In this document: positions 29,100 to 37,030 of the stretch, one piece after another
Layout of the letters: each line of letters begins with the position of its first letter
Numbering within the stretch: the stretch's first letter is position 1
NCBI GenBank assembly: GCA_900107185.1
Contig: FNPA01000004.1
Location: 62,001 to 126,000 of the forward strand
Source: Ruminococcaceae bacterium YAD3003
GTDB taxonomy: Bacteria; Bacillota; Clostridia; Saccharofermentanales; Saccharofermentanaceae
DNA: 64,000 nucleotides
Direction: 5' to 3'
Translations under genes and position numbers: made by a program
The notes under the pieces: model-generated
Told to the model about the DNA's origin: nothing
The model's database searches: none
What the model saw: only the letters and a program-made list of their open reading frames with translations

Positions 29100-29594
29100 A
29101 TGGAGAACAGTAATTTCAATCAGGGTGGACAGCGTTACGACGCTATCAAGCATATCGACTATCTTATCGATATGGTTAAGGATGCATCCAGCGTTCCTTT
29201 CTCAGATAAGTGCTCCATCGAGAGAACAGAGACTATCAATTCGCTCCAGATCCTTAAGAATAATCTTCCTGCAGCAGTTGCTCAGTCTAACGATATCGTT
29301 GCAAGAGCTCAGGATATTATCAGTACAGCTAGAGAGAAGAATAAGAAGATCATCGATGATGCTAACCGTATGTATGCTATGAAGGTTAACGATCACGAGA
29401 TCACAAGAGGAGCAAGAGAAGAAGCTGCCCAGATCATTGCAAATGCTGAGGCCCAGGCTGAAGAACTCAGAAGAAATGCTCACATTTACGTTAAGTCCTT
29501 GCTCGAGAATGTTAACGATACTCTTTCCGAGAATATGGCAAAGATCCAGACAAATCTTTCTGAGATCAACACAACTCTTGACGAGACCGAGTGA
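29100..29594 (+). CDS. Coiled-coil protein of unknown function downstream of coaD
   Basis: A 164-residue soluble protein rich in Ala, Asn, Glu, Gln and Ile. Long amphipathic stretches (about 55-160), with repeated IIxxAxxxA-type patterns such as EEAAQIIANAEAQAEELRR, predict a helical coiled coil. Similar patterns occur in DivIVA-like proteins and F0 b-type stalks, but there is no transmembrane segment and I cannot assign it to either. It sits two bases after coaD and ends at a terminator. Function unknown. Confidence 0.8.
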   Translation: MENSNFNQGGQRYDAIKHIDYLIDMVKDASSVPFSDKCSIERTETINSLQILKNNLPAAVAQSNDIVARAQDIISTAREKNKKIIDDANRMYAMKVNDHEITRGAREEAAQIIANAEAQAEELRRNAHIYVKSLLENVNDTLSENMAKIQTNLSEINTTLDETE

Positions 29595-29638
29595 CACTTT
29601 AAGGTTAACATTTCAGATTGTCAGTATGAAAGCATCTA

Positions 29639-29671
29639 CGGCCGCGTGAGTATTCCGCGGCCGCATTTTAT
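29639..29671 (+). terminator. GC-rich hairpin after the coiled-coil gene
   Basis: CGGCCGCG (29639-29646) pairs perfectly with CGCGGCCG (29656-29663) over a nine-base loop, followed by CATTTTATA. The T-run is short, so termination may be partial. It separates the coaD unit from the ATPase gene. Confidence 0.65.
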
Positions 29672-29686
29672 AGGAGGTAATGTTCC

Positions 29687-30886
29687 ATGATTCTTGGTAT
29701 TGAATTATTGAATTTCGATGTTTTTGATGACGACAAGGCAGGAATCCTGATTGATGACTATATCGCATCGAAAGAAACCGGCAGCACTGTAAATGCGCTC
29801 CGTGGTCTTAATGCGTTCATCGGCCGCAATAATACAGGTAAGACATCTTTTATGGGATGCTTGGCTTTCCTAAAAGATACCATTACCCAAGGCTGCGCTG
29901 TTGCCTCTATCATTTACGGCAGACCGGGTTTTGCCAACATGACTCCTGACATAACAAAGCCTTCCGTTTTTAAAGTATTCTTCAAGCTTGAAGATAAGGA
30001 ATCGGGCAAAGCGAAACTTATACAATACGAACTCTCGATTGTTACGAGCAAGTTCAAGAGCCCTGTAATCTCCAGCGAGAAAGTGATGTTAGTTGTTAAC
30101 GATGATGGTGTTATCAAGCCTGTCACAATATTGGATATGAAAGAAGGCTTAGGCAGCATCATTAATTTTGAAGATGGTGATAATAAGGCAGAAGTCGGTG
30201 TTGAAGATGAACACCTTACCGCCTTAAGTCTCTATGGAAAAATAACAGGATACAAGGATTTTGTCCTTCTTTATAAAGAGATTTCCCATTGGTTTTTCTG
30301 CAGTTTCTCATCAGAAGAGCAGAGCTCATACTACTACGAAGGCGGCGCTCCCGGTGGACACAAACATCTTAACAGCACCGGTTCTAATGTAGGAAATGTT
30401 CTTGAATATATAAAGATGGAGAACGAAGAAAAATACGAGCGTATTGTTGGCGAGATCAAAGATAAGATTCCTGCAATGAAGCATAAGAAGAATCTTCCGC
30501 AGGCACTCAAAGAGAGCCCGAATAAGCTATTCCTGTACCTGCTCTTATTAAGGGATTCCAAACCCCGTTCAACGATTTTTATTGAGACACCTGACAAGGA
30601 TCTCTATCACGATATGGTTGATGTATTAAGTGATGAGATGCGTGAATACACAATGAAGAATCACTATTGTCAGATAATGTTCTCAACACACAATCCGTAC
30701 ATTATCGAGACGCTGTCACCTAAGGAGATATGGATCTTTGAGAGATCTTTTAAAAAGGATGAAGGCGATGTCTCGATCCGTTGTGCAGGTGAAGATCCGC
30801 TCGTTATGGAAATGTTCCACCAGGGCATAGGAATGGGCGCTATCTGGTATGGCGGACATCTTGATGCTAAATCTGAAGACGACTGA
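29687..30886 (+). CDS. AAA/ABC-type ATPase (AAA_21/OLD-like), partner of a TOPRIM-like protein
   Basis: A 399-residue SMC/OLD-like ATPase. Walker A is GRNNTGKTS (46-54). The Walker B-like strand reads IFIETPDKDLY near residue 300, with the glutamate (E300) followed by Thr rather than the common DEP pattern. The H-loop STHNPYIIE lies near 335. The ABC signature is degenerate (ESPNKLFLYLLLL in that place). No nuclease domain is fused. A strong AGGAGGT precedes the ATG. The next gene, 14 bases on, encodes a TOPRIM-like protein, the arrangement seen in split OLD-like and PARIS/AbiL-like defence pairs. A defence role is inference; DNA metabolism is the alternative. Confidence 0.8.
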   Translation: MILGIELLNFDVFDDDKAGILIDDYIASKETGSTVNALRGLNAFIGRNNTGKTSFMGCLAFLKDTITQGCAVASIIYGRPGFANMTPDITKPSVFKVFFKLEDKESGKAKLIQYELSIVTSKFKSPVISSEKVMLVVNDDGVIKPVTILDMKEGLGSIINFEDGDNKAEVGVEDEHLTALSLYGKITGYKDFVLLYKEISHWFFCSFSSEEQSSYYYEGGAPGGHKHLNSTGSNVGNVLEYIKMENEEKYERIVGEIKDKIPAMKHKKNLPQALKESPNKLFLYLLLLRDSKPRSTIFIETPDKDLYHDMVDVLSDEMREYTMKNHYCQIMFSTHNPYIIETLSPKEIWIFERSFKKDEGDVSIRCAGEDPLVMEMFHQGIGMGAIWYGGHLDAKSEDD

Positions 30887-30900
30887 TAAAGGCGATACTT

Positions 30901-31581
30901 ATGCTTATAGAAATACTTTCAGAAGATAAGTCCGGAGCAGTCGTCGTTGAGCGTCTTGCCCGCAGGATTACACAAATTGAAGGACTGGATATAGAAGTAA
31001 ATGTCCATCCGCACAGAGGCTGTGGCAGTCTTCCAAAAGACATGACGGCAAAGCCGCCTAAGTTTGCGAGTTCTTTATTAGACCTCCTGCCGTCAGAACT
31101 CCGTGCATATAACAAGATTTATAAAGGTAAAGATCTCATCCTGATAATCGCATTGGATTCCGATGACAAGAATCCGCAGGAATTAAGACAGGAAGTCTAT
31201 ACTGTTGCGTCCAGATTCGCTCCTGATATAAGAAGCATTGTCGGATTAAGCACAGAAGAAATAGAGGCATGGATTCTTGGAGACAGGGCTGCGATATTGG
31301 AGGCATATCCTGACAGCAGGGAAGATGTCCTGGATTCTTACGAACAGGATTCTGTATGCGGTACATGGGAATATCTTTGCCGTGCGATAAGCGAGAATGC
31401 AGAGGAACTGATTGATATCGGATATCCTGCTATCGGCCATTACAAGGCTTTGTGGGCCGAGAATATATCGAGATATATGCAGCCGCAGAGAAACGTGTCA
31501 CCGAGCTTCAAGACGTTTAACATGGCCCTCTCAACAGCGCTTAAAAATCCAGTGCCGATTTACCGCAAGAGAGAATTCTGA
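30901..31581 (+). CDS. DUF4276-type TOPRIM-like protein, putative effector nuclease
   Basis: A 226-residue protein with a TOPRIM-like layout: an acidic residue (E8) at the end of the first strand in EILSEDKSG, an acidic cluster after a later strand in IIALDSDDK (D86, D88, D89), and the DUF4276-typical STEEIEAWILGD (117-128). These would hold metal ions for nucleic-acid cleavage. It follows the AAA ATPase by 14 bases, and its TGA overlaps the hemW ATG by one base, so it is co-translated with a housekeeping gene. Family assignment is from motif memory, not a search. Predicted effector of the pair. Confidence 0.7.
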   Translation: MLIEILSEDKSGAVVVERLARRITQIEGLDIEVNVHPHRGCGSLPKDMTAKPPKFASSLLDLLPSELRAYNKIYKGKDLILIIALDSDDKNPQELRQEVYTVASRFAPDIRSIVGLSTEEIEAWILGDRAAILEAYPDSREDVLDSYEQDSVCGTWEYLCRAISENAEELIDIGYPAIGHYKALWAENISRYMQPQRNVSPSFKTFNMALSTALKNPVPIYRKREF

Positions 31582-32783
31582 TGGCCAGACATATCTACGT
31601 CCATAACCCTTTTTGTGCACGCAAATGTCCATACTGTGATTTCTATTCAGTCACCGATTCTTCATGCATCGAAGAGTTTTATAAAGCAGCAATAAAAGAG
31701 ACAAAAATGATTGCTTCAGCAATCACGGATAAGACTGCTTCTAATCCTCTTACCGATATCGACGGTAAGGATACGATATATTTCGGAGGCGGTACTCCGT
31801 CGTTACCTGACAGCAGATTAATTACCGAATTATTGAAAGAGGTCTTAAGCACCTTTAATATCGCTTCTGACGCAGAGATAACGATAGAAGCTAATCCGTC
31901 ATCAGTTGATGAGAGGAAGCTTACAGAGTACCTTCAGGCGGGTTTTAACCGCATATCGTTAGGTGTACAGTCATTAGATGATGAGGTGCTGAAAACTCTC
32001 GGCAGACTTCACGATTCCAAAGGTGCTATGGAGGCGATCAGTCTTGTTTCCAGAGCCGGCTTTAAAAATATATCTGCAGACCTGATTACCGGTGTTCCCG
32101 GAGAAACGCTCGAAGGCGTTAAGCGGGATATCGATACATTTTTCCAGAGTGGTGTAAAACACATCAGCACGTATTCTCTTTCGCTGGAAGAAGGTACGCC
32201 TTTTTATGTTAAATACAACAAGACTATAGAAGATCTGATGCCTCCTGATACTGAACGCGAGATGTATCACGGAACACGTGAATATCTTCAGAGTCTTGGC
32301 TATGAGACTTATGAGATATCCAACAGTGCTTTGCCCGGATACAGGAGTCTTCATAATTCATCTTATTGGAATTCATGTGAGTATTTTGCGATTGGTGCAG
32401 GATCTTACGGATTCATCGGTGACATAAGATACGGTCACCGCAACGATGTTGCTGCATACATAAAAGACATGAATTCCATTACGGAAAAAGACTATAAAGA
32501 TTTCGTTGAAGGGAAGACGATCGACTCTCATTCCCTCTATGTTGAAGAAGTCTTATCAAGAGACGATAAGATGCGCGAAGTACCTTTCTTAAGACTCAGA
32601 ACTACGGAAGGAATCTTGCTCGATGAATTCTATAAAGTATTCGGTGTAGAGTTCGAAGATGTTTTCGCTGATATCGTAAAGAGCAATATCGAGAAGGGTT
32701 TATTGGAGCGCAAACAAAGAACGCTCCGTTTAACACGGAGCGGTCTTGATTTTGCTAATGCTGTAATGGAAGATTTTCTCTGA
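31581..32783 (+). CDS. hemW: Radical SAM haem chaperone HemW
   Basis: A 400-residue radical SAM protein related to coproporphyrinogen III dehydrogenase. The 4Fe-4S cluster cysteines are C12, C16 and C19 in NPFCARKCPYCDF. The glycine-rich FGGGTPSLPD follows near residue 68, then the C-terminal HemN-like domain. The motif lacks the extra cysteine of true HemN, which favours the HemW haem chaperone. It is coupled to the DUF4276 gene by a one-base overlap. It ends exactly where the convergent acyl-CoA synthetase gene ends. Confidence 0.9.
   Translation: MARHIYVHNPFCARKCPYCDFYSVTDSSCIEEFYKAAIKETKMIASAITDKTASNPLTDIDGKDTIYFGGGTPSLPDSRLITELLKEVLSTFNIASDAEITIEANPSSVDERKLTEYLQAGFNRISLGVQSLDDEVLKTLGRLHDSKGAMEAISLVSRAGFKNISADLITGVPGETLEGVKRDIDTFFQSGVKHISTYSLSLEEGTPFYVKYNKTIEDLMPPDTEREMYHGTREYLQSLGYETYEISNSALPGYRSLHNSSYWNSCEYFAIGAGSYGFIGDIRYGHRNDVAAYIKDMNSITEKDYKDFVEGKTIDSHSLYVEEVLSRDDKMREVPFLRLRTTEGILLDEFYKVFGVEFEDVFADIVKSNIEKGLLERKQRTLRLTRSGLDFANAVMEDFL
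32711..32742 (-). terminator. Possible minus-strand terminator inside the hemW coding region
   Basis: CGCTCCGT and ACGGAGCG (32722-32729 and 32735-32742) form a perfect 8-bp stem with a five-base loop. On the minus strand it is followed by TTCTTTGTTTG, a U-rich tract, about 40-75 bases past the stop of the acyl-CoA synthetase gene. The convergent genes leave no intergenic space, so this is the only place I see for ending that transcript. Confidence 0.5.
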
Positions 32784-34490
32784 TCAGCCCTGCTGAGCTG
32801 CCTTAGCCTGAGCTTCTCTGTATTTCTCTTCGTCGGCTTTTCTGATTGCAGTACGCATGATCTTGCCGCTTGTTGTCTTAGGAAGTTCATCAACGAACTC
32901 GATAACTCTCGGATACTTGTAAGGTGCTGTAGCGTTCTTAACGTGATTCTGGAGTTCCTTTACGAGTTCAGGTGAAGCCTTCTCCTTATATGCTTTAGTA
33001 AGAACGATAGTTGCCTTAACAACCTGGCCTCTCATCGGATCGGGAACCGCAGTAACTGCGCATTCGAGAACTGCATCGTGTGTCATGAGAGCGCTCTCAA
33101 CTTCGAAAGGTCCGATACGGTAACCGGAGCACTTGATAACGTCGTCGTTTCTTCCAACGAACCAGATATAACCATCAGGATCTCTCCATGCGGTATCACC
33201 TGTGCTGTAATCTGCGCCAGGCCACTGGTCAGCCATTGCCTCAGGATTCTTGTAGTATTCACGGAAGAGTCCCGTGGGTTTTGAAGAAGCGTTCTTGATA
33301 ACAATATTTCCTACGATACCATCTTCTACCGGAACACCATTGTCGTCAACTAACTGAATGTCATAGATAGGTGTGGGCTTGCCTGTGGATCCGGGCTTAA
33401 CGTCGAGCCAGGGGAAGTTAGCGAAAAGAACGCTTCCTTCTGTCTGACCGAATCCTTCACGGATCTCAAGACCTGTATACTTCTGCCACTTGTAGAATAC
33501 TTCAGGATTCAAAGGCTCGCCTGCCATTGAGCAGTGCTTGATGGAAGAGAAGTCGTACTTTGTGAGATCTTCCTGAATAAGATATCTGTAGATAGTGGAA
33601 GGTCCGCAGAATGAGTTGAGCTTAAGCTTCTCCATTATCTCGAGCATTCTTGCTGCCTTGAACTTCTGTGTATCGTAAGTAACGTTAACTGCACCGCAGA
33701 TCCACTGACCATAGATCTTACCCCAAGCGAACTTTGCCCAGCCTGAGTCAGCCTGTGTTAAATGTCTGCATCCATCGTAAACCTGCTGCCAATACTTAGC
33801 AGTAACGATATGTCCCAAGGGGAGTGTATAGTCGTGAAGGATCATCTTAGGCTCACCAGTAGTACCTGATGAGAAGTAGATGAGCATCGGGTCATATGCG
33901 TGTGTAGCTTCGTCACCTGTGGGGCGCTCGAAAACAGGAGATGCATTGTCGATGTCATCAGTAAGTGATCTCCAGCCTTCAGGTGCCTCTCCGATAACGC
34001 TGCAGTACTGAACTGTCTTGCAGTCGGGACGTGCCTTATTTACATGCTCAATGATCTGCGGATCATCGGCGCAAACGATCATCTTAACGTCTGCAGCATT
34101 GCAGCGGTAAACGATGTCATGATAAAGAAGCTGGAAGGTAGCAGGGATAACGAGTGCACCGAGCTTATGAAGACCAACCATGGTGAACCATACTTCAGGA
34201 CGCTGGCGGAGCATCATGAGGACTCTGTCGCCCTTCTTAATGCCAAGGTTCTTGAACATGTTGGCAACGCGGTTGCTCTTCTCGCTTATATCCTTAAAAG
34301 TAAAGTGTCTTTCGTTGCCGTCATCATCGCACCAGATAAGAGCTTCCTGATCAGGAGCTTCTTTTGCATATACATCTACAACATCAAAGCCGAAGTTAAA
34401 ATCTTCCGGAACAATGATCTTGAAATTCTCTTTAAAATCCTCGTAACTATCGAAATCAATTCTGTTAACAAATCTGCTTAATAAATCCAT
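32784..34490 (-). CDS. AMP-dependent acyl-CoA synthetase/ligase
   Basis: A 568-residue ANL-superfamily adenylate-forming enzyme that activates a carboxylic acid with ATP and CoA. The P-loop YFSSGTTGEPK lies near residue 190, the A5 motif EGFGQTEG near 340, STGDTAW and GRNDDVIKCSGYRIGP near 430-455, and the catalytic lysine in TTSGKIMR near 545. It resembles acetyl/medium-chain acyl-CoA synthetases more than long-chain ones; the substrate is unknown. It lies 59 bases downstream of a cupin-type regulator on the same strand, a pairing frequent in Clostridia. Confidence 0.9.
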   Translation of the reverse strand: MDLLSRFVNRIDFDSYEDFKENFKIIVPEDFNFGFDVVDVYAKEAPDQEALIWCDDDGNERHFTFKDISEKSNRVANMFKNLGIKKGDRVLMMLRQRPEVWFTMVGLHKLGALVIPATFQLLYHDIVYRCNAADVKMIVCADDPQIIEHVNKARPDCKTVQYCSVIGEAPEGWRSLTDDIDNASPVFERPTGDEATHAYDPMLIYFSSGTTGEPKMILHDYTLPLGHIVTAKYWQQVYDGCRHLTQADSGWAKFAWGKIYGQWICGAVNVTYDTQKFKAARMLEIMEKLKLNSFCGPSTIYRYLIQEDLTKYDFSSIKHCSMAGEPLNPEVFYKWQKYTGLEIREGFGQTEGSVLFANFPWLDVKPGSTGKPTPIYDIQLVDDNGVPVEDGIVGNIVIKNASSKPTGLFREYYKNPEAMADQWPGADYSTGDTAWRDPDGYIWFVGRNDDVIKCSGYRIGPFEVESALMTHDAVLECAVTAVPDPMRGQVVKATIVLTKAYKEKASPELVKELQNHVKNATAPYKYPRVIEFVDELPKTTSGKIMRTAIRKADEEKYREAQAKAAQQG

Positions 34491-34549
34491 GGGTATATAC
34501 TTCCTTTTTCTACTTCAAATTTTCCGTGAGTTGGGGTAGAACTGCTAAA

Positions 34550-35095
34550 TCACTCGTTGATAATCGTGAGGAACTTAGCAGTCTCCGTCACGGCTCTCTG
34601 TCCGTGAGGCTTCTCAGGATTGAAGTAAATGGAATCTCCTGCCTCAAGAGTGAATTCCCTGTCACCCACGACAACCTTGATGGCGCCTTCGATGACATAG
34701 TTGAACTCCTGTCCGCCGTGGCGAACGAGCTCAGCTGTCTCTGATTTAGACAGAGTAACGATCATAGGATCCATCTGTCTGTGCTTGTAGTTGAACGCCA
34801 GAGCGCTGAATGAATAGCCGGGATAACGCTCGACCTTAACGCCGTTGCCGCCTCTTACCACTGTATAATCGTCCATTCTCGGGACGTCACCTGTCATCAG
34901 TACAGTAGGATCTACCTTGAAAATGCTAGCAACCTTGTAAAGGATGCTGATCGGGATCTCTTTCTCGCCGTTCTCATATGCTAAATACTCTTCCTTGCTC
35001 ACGCCGCAGCCGGAAGCGACTTCTTCTGCAGTCAAGTCAAGGATGTCTCTAAGCTCTCTGATTCTGTCAGATATCTGCTTAATGTATTCGTTCAT
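34550..35095 (-). CDS. XRE-family regulator with cupin sensor domain
   Basis: A 181-residue regulator. An N-terminal XRE helix-turn-helix (about 10-65) includes LTAEEVASGCGVSKEEYLAYENG. The C-terminal cupin_2 barrel (about 105-178) includes EFNYVIEGAIKVVVGD and AGDSIYFNPEKPHG. GGAGG precedes the ATG. A TATAAT on the minus strand (35144-35149) lies in the upstream gap without a clear -35. It probably controls the downstream acyl-CoA synthetase in response to a small ligand bound by the cupin; the ligand is unknown. Confidence 0.9.
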   Translation of the reverse strand: MNEYIKQISDRIRELRDILDLTAEEVASGCGVSKEEYLAYENGEKEIPISILYKVASIFKVDPTVLMTGDVPRMDDYTVVRGGNGVKVERYPGYSFSALAFNYKHRQMDPMIVTLSKSETAELVRHGGQEFNYVIEGAIKVVVGDREFTLEAGDSIYFNPEKPHGQRAVTETAKFLTIINE

Positions 35096-35253
35096 ATTGG
35101 CCTCCTGATGATTAAGTAGCTTTGATACTTATAGCGATTGAGTATTATACAACATTTTACGCGTGCTTGCTTATTTATAATATAGGCGGATAAACAGACA
35201 TTTTGTATTCGAAACCCCGTTTTTCTGTGTTTCAGACATAAAATATCCTGATG

Positions 35254-35267
35254 TTAGAATTGACTAA
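35254..35267. promoter_or_regulatory. TTAG-N6-CTAA palindrome over the -35 box of the mntP promoter
   Basis: GTTAG-AATTGA-CTAAC contains the same 14-bp palindrome found at the iron genes. It overlaps the -35 TTGACT. It lacks the C after TTAG seen in most of the other copies, so it is the weakest member and could be chance. Confidence 0.4.
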
Positions 35268-35289
35268 CTGTAATCTGTGTTGCTAAAAT
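35260..35289 (+). promoter_or_regulatory. Promoter of the mntP riboswitch transcript
   Basis: TTGACT (35260-35265) and TAAAAT (35284-35289) are spaced 18 bases apart and would start transcription at about 35296, the first bases of the riboswitch. The remainder of the 341-base gap between 35096 and 35250 shows only a minus-strand TATAAT. Confidence 0.75.
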
Positions 35290-35294
35290 TCTGT

Positions 35295-35413
35295 CTATTG
35301 AGGGAGTAGCAGACGTTATATAAGCGTTGTTTAAGTCAACATACTGGTAATACCTGGCTTAATCTTCCATTGCGAGACTCAAGGCAAATATAGTGGCCTT
35401 GGGTTATTTTTTT
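35295..35413 (+). ncRNA. yybP-ykoY manganese riboswitch with terminator expression platform
   Basis: The conserved loop elements are present in order: AGGGAGTAGC (35301), GTCAACATAC (35335) and TTGCGAGAC (35370). P1 can form between TTGAG (35298-35302) and CTCAA (35378-35382). The same 3' strand starts a terminator: ACTCAAGGC (35377-35385) pairs with GCCTTGGGT (35396-35404), followed by a seven-T run. P1 and terminator exclude each other, the layout of an ON switch: manganese binding stabilises P1 and lets transcription reach mntP. The gene downstream is a manganese exporter, which confirms the class. Confidence 0.93.
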
Positions 35414-35436
35414 GCCCGGGCAGAGAGGATAATATT

Positions 35437-36039
35437 GTGTTTCAACTGGTCTTTAATGCAGTCCTTTTAGGTGCAGGTCTTGCGATGGATGCATTCTCCG
35501 TTTCCATAGCTAATGGCATTGTTGAGCCCAAAATGAGAAAGCCCCGGATGCTGAAGATAGCCGGCGTTTACGCATTTTTCCAGTTCCTGATGCCCATGCT
35601 CGGCTGGTTTCTGATAGTAACTCTTGAGGAAATATTTAAATCGTTCAGCAAGTTTATTCCGTGGATTGCACTTATCCTGCTCCTTTTCATAGGTGGCAAG
35701 ATGATTTTCGAAGGAATAAAGGAAAGTAAAGGTAAGCAAAAAGAAGAGGAGACGGATAAGGCTCCTGCAAAGCTTACGTGGACAGCTCTTATAGTCCAGG
35801 GCATTGCCACTTCGATAGATGCGCTTTCAGTAGGTTTTACGATCTCCGACTATTCTGCTTTGCGTGCTTTTGCCTCATCTTTGATAATCGGTGTTGTAAC
35901 TCTTGTGATATGCTTAATTGGGTTGGTTTTTGGTAAGAAGATCGGCTCGAAAGTATCAAGCGTTGCCACGATAATCGGAGGAGCAATTCTTATTTTTATC
36001 GGAATAGAGATTTTTGTTAAAGGCATATTCGGCCTGTAA
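35437..36039 (+). CDS. mntP: Manganese efflux pump MntP
   Basis: A 200-residue six-helix membrane protein (DUF204/YebN) that exports manganese. Two inverted-repeat signatures are GLAMDAFSVSIANG near residue 14 and ATSIDALSVGFTI near 122, with the acidic residues that line the ion path. The start is GTG at 35437 after GAGAGG. It is controlled by the yybP-ykoY riboswitch directly upstream and possibly by a metalloregulator site at the promoter. A DJ-1 gene follows 15 bases later, probably in the same transcript. Confidence 0.95.
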   Translation: MFQLVFNAVLLGAGLAMDAFSVSIANGIVEPKMRKPRMLKIAGVYAFFQFLMPMLGWFLIVTLEEIFKSFSKFIPWIALILLLFIGGKMIFEGIKESKGKQKEEETDKAPAKLTWTALIVQGIATSIDALSVGFTISDYSALRAFASSLIIGVVTLVICLIGLVFGKKIGSKVSSVATIIGGAILIFIGIEIFVKGIFGL

Positions 36040-36054
36040 GAACGGAGGATAGAT

Positions 36055-36618
36055 ATGGCAAAAGTTGCAGTATTTATAGCAGACGGCAGTGAAGAGGTTG
36101 AGGCTATTACACCTGTTGACCTCTTGAGAAGAGCCAAGGTTGATGTAGATGTAGTTTCCGTTATGGATTCACTCGAGATAAGTGCTTCCAGAGATGTAAA
36201 GATAACAGCAGATAAGCTGATCGGTGAAATTAATTTCGATGATTATGATCTCCTGGTCCTCCCGGGCGGTGTAAGAGGCACAAATAACCTTAATGCTTGT
36301 GAAGTGCTCAAAAAGCAGCTTGTCCGCTTCAATGACCAGGGTAAGGGAATCGCAGCTATCTGTGCTGCTCCTACGGTGTTTGCAGGACTCGGCCTTCTTA
36401 ACGGCAAGACATCCACATGCAATCCAGGTTTTTGGGAAGAACTGAGAGCAAACGGTGCAGATGTCATTGAAGATTCCAAAGTTGTCGTAAACGGCAATAT
36501 CATCACCAGTCAGGCAATGGGAACATCTGTTGATTTTGGTCTGGAGCTTGTCGGCTATCTCTGTGGTGAAGAAGAGAAGGAATCTTTGCGCAAAAACATC
36601 AGATTTGGTGCGATTTAA
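36055..36618 (+). CDS. DJ-1/PfpI (ThiJ) family protein
   Basis: A 187-residue protein with the DJ-1 fold. GSEEVEAITPVDLLRRA carries the conserved glutamate near residue 15, and AAICAAP near residue 105 carries the nucleophilic cysteine. Relatives are glyoxalase III/deglycase-like or stress proteins; which activity applies here cannot be decided. It lies 15 bases after mntP and so may be manganese-regulated with it. Confidence 0.9.
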   Translation: MAKVAVFIADGSEEVEAITPVDLLRRAKVDVDVVSVMDSLEISASRDVKITADKLIGEINFDDYDLLVLPGGVRGTNNLNACEVLKKQLVRFNDQGKGIAAICAAPTVFAGLGLLNGKTSTCNPGFWEELRANGADVIEDSKVVVNGNIITSQAMGTSVDFGLELVGYLCGEEEKESLRKNIRFGAI

Positions 36619-36628
36619 CATTGTTACA
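36614..36628. promoter_or_regulatory. Near copy of the TGTAACA-N-TGTTACA palindrome
   Basis: TTTAACA-T-TGTTACA spans the stop codon of the DJ-1 gene. Read on the other strand it is TGTAACA-A-TGTTAAA, one mismatch from the core of the perfect palindrome at 22861. It may be chance. Confidence 0.3.
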
Positions 36629-36640
36629 CAGCCTGTTTAG

Positions 36641-36669
36641 TTGAATAATCAGAACTTATCAATTAAAAT
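36641..36669 (+). promoter_or_regulatory. Promoter of tRNA-Ser
   Basis: TTGAAT (36641-36646) and TAAAAT (36664-36669) are spaced 17 bases apart and end 10 bases before the tRNA. Confidence 0.7.
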
Positions 36670-36679
36670 AGGCGGGCTT

Positions 36680-36770
36680 GGAGACGTATCGAAGTGGTCA
36701 TAACGGGGCGCACTCGAAATGCGTTTGCTGGGCAACTGGCACGAGAGTTCGAATCTCTCCGTCTCCGCCA
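36680..36770 (+). tRNA. tRNA-Ser(CGA)
   Basis: A class II tRNA with acceptor arms GGAGACG and CGTCTCC, discriminator G and an encoded CCA. The anticodon stem GCGCA/TGCGT holds the loop CTCGAAA, so the anticodon is CGA (36715-36717), reading UCG serine codons. A long variable arm (around 36725-36741) and the T-arm GAGAG-TTCGAAT-CTCTC fit a serine tRNA. It stands alone between its own promoter and terminator. Confidence 0.96.
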
Positions 36771-36775
36771 GCAAT

Positions 36776-36813
36776 AACCTCTCAGACATAGTGTTTGAGA
36801 GGTTTTTCTTTTT
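36776..36813 (+). terminator. Intrinsic terminator after tRNA-Ser
   Basis: AACCTCTCA (36776-36784) pairs perfectly with TGAGAGGTT (36796-36804), followed by a T-rich tract to 36813. Confidence 0.92.
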
Positions 36814-36958
36814 CCCAATCCACGGACGCATTCAGGGATCATTAAGGCATGTGAGTTTTTTGGAAGTTTCAGTAAGAAAAAAAGAAATACCAGGCACTGA
36901 ATTTTCTGATAATAAACAGACAAAAATATGTAATTACGATGATTATCGGCCACTGTTA

Positions 36959-36986
36959 TTGAAAACGCAGAATTGTAAAATATAAT
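36959..36986 (+). promoter_or_regulatory. Promoter of the hybrid kinase/binding-protein operon
   Basis: TTGAAA (36959-36964) and TATAAT (36981-36986) are 16 bases apart, a near-consensus sigma-A promoter. Transcription would start near 36993, so a GTG at 37001 would lie almost at the 5' end. This supports the ATG at 37031 as the start. I see nothing else in 36814-36958. Confidence 0.8.
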
Positions 36987-37030
36987 TAATATATAAGAGT
37001 GTGCTTTCTGAGGAGATACCGGTTCAGCGT

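Noticed and set aside
37001-37030. GTG start for the hybrid kinase ten codons upstream
   Set aside because: The promoter places transcription start near 36993, leaving no room for a ribosome site before this GTG; the AGGAG lies downstream of it.
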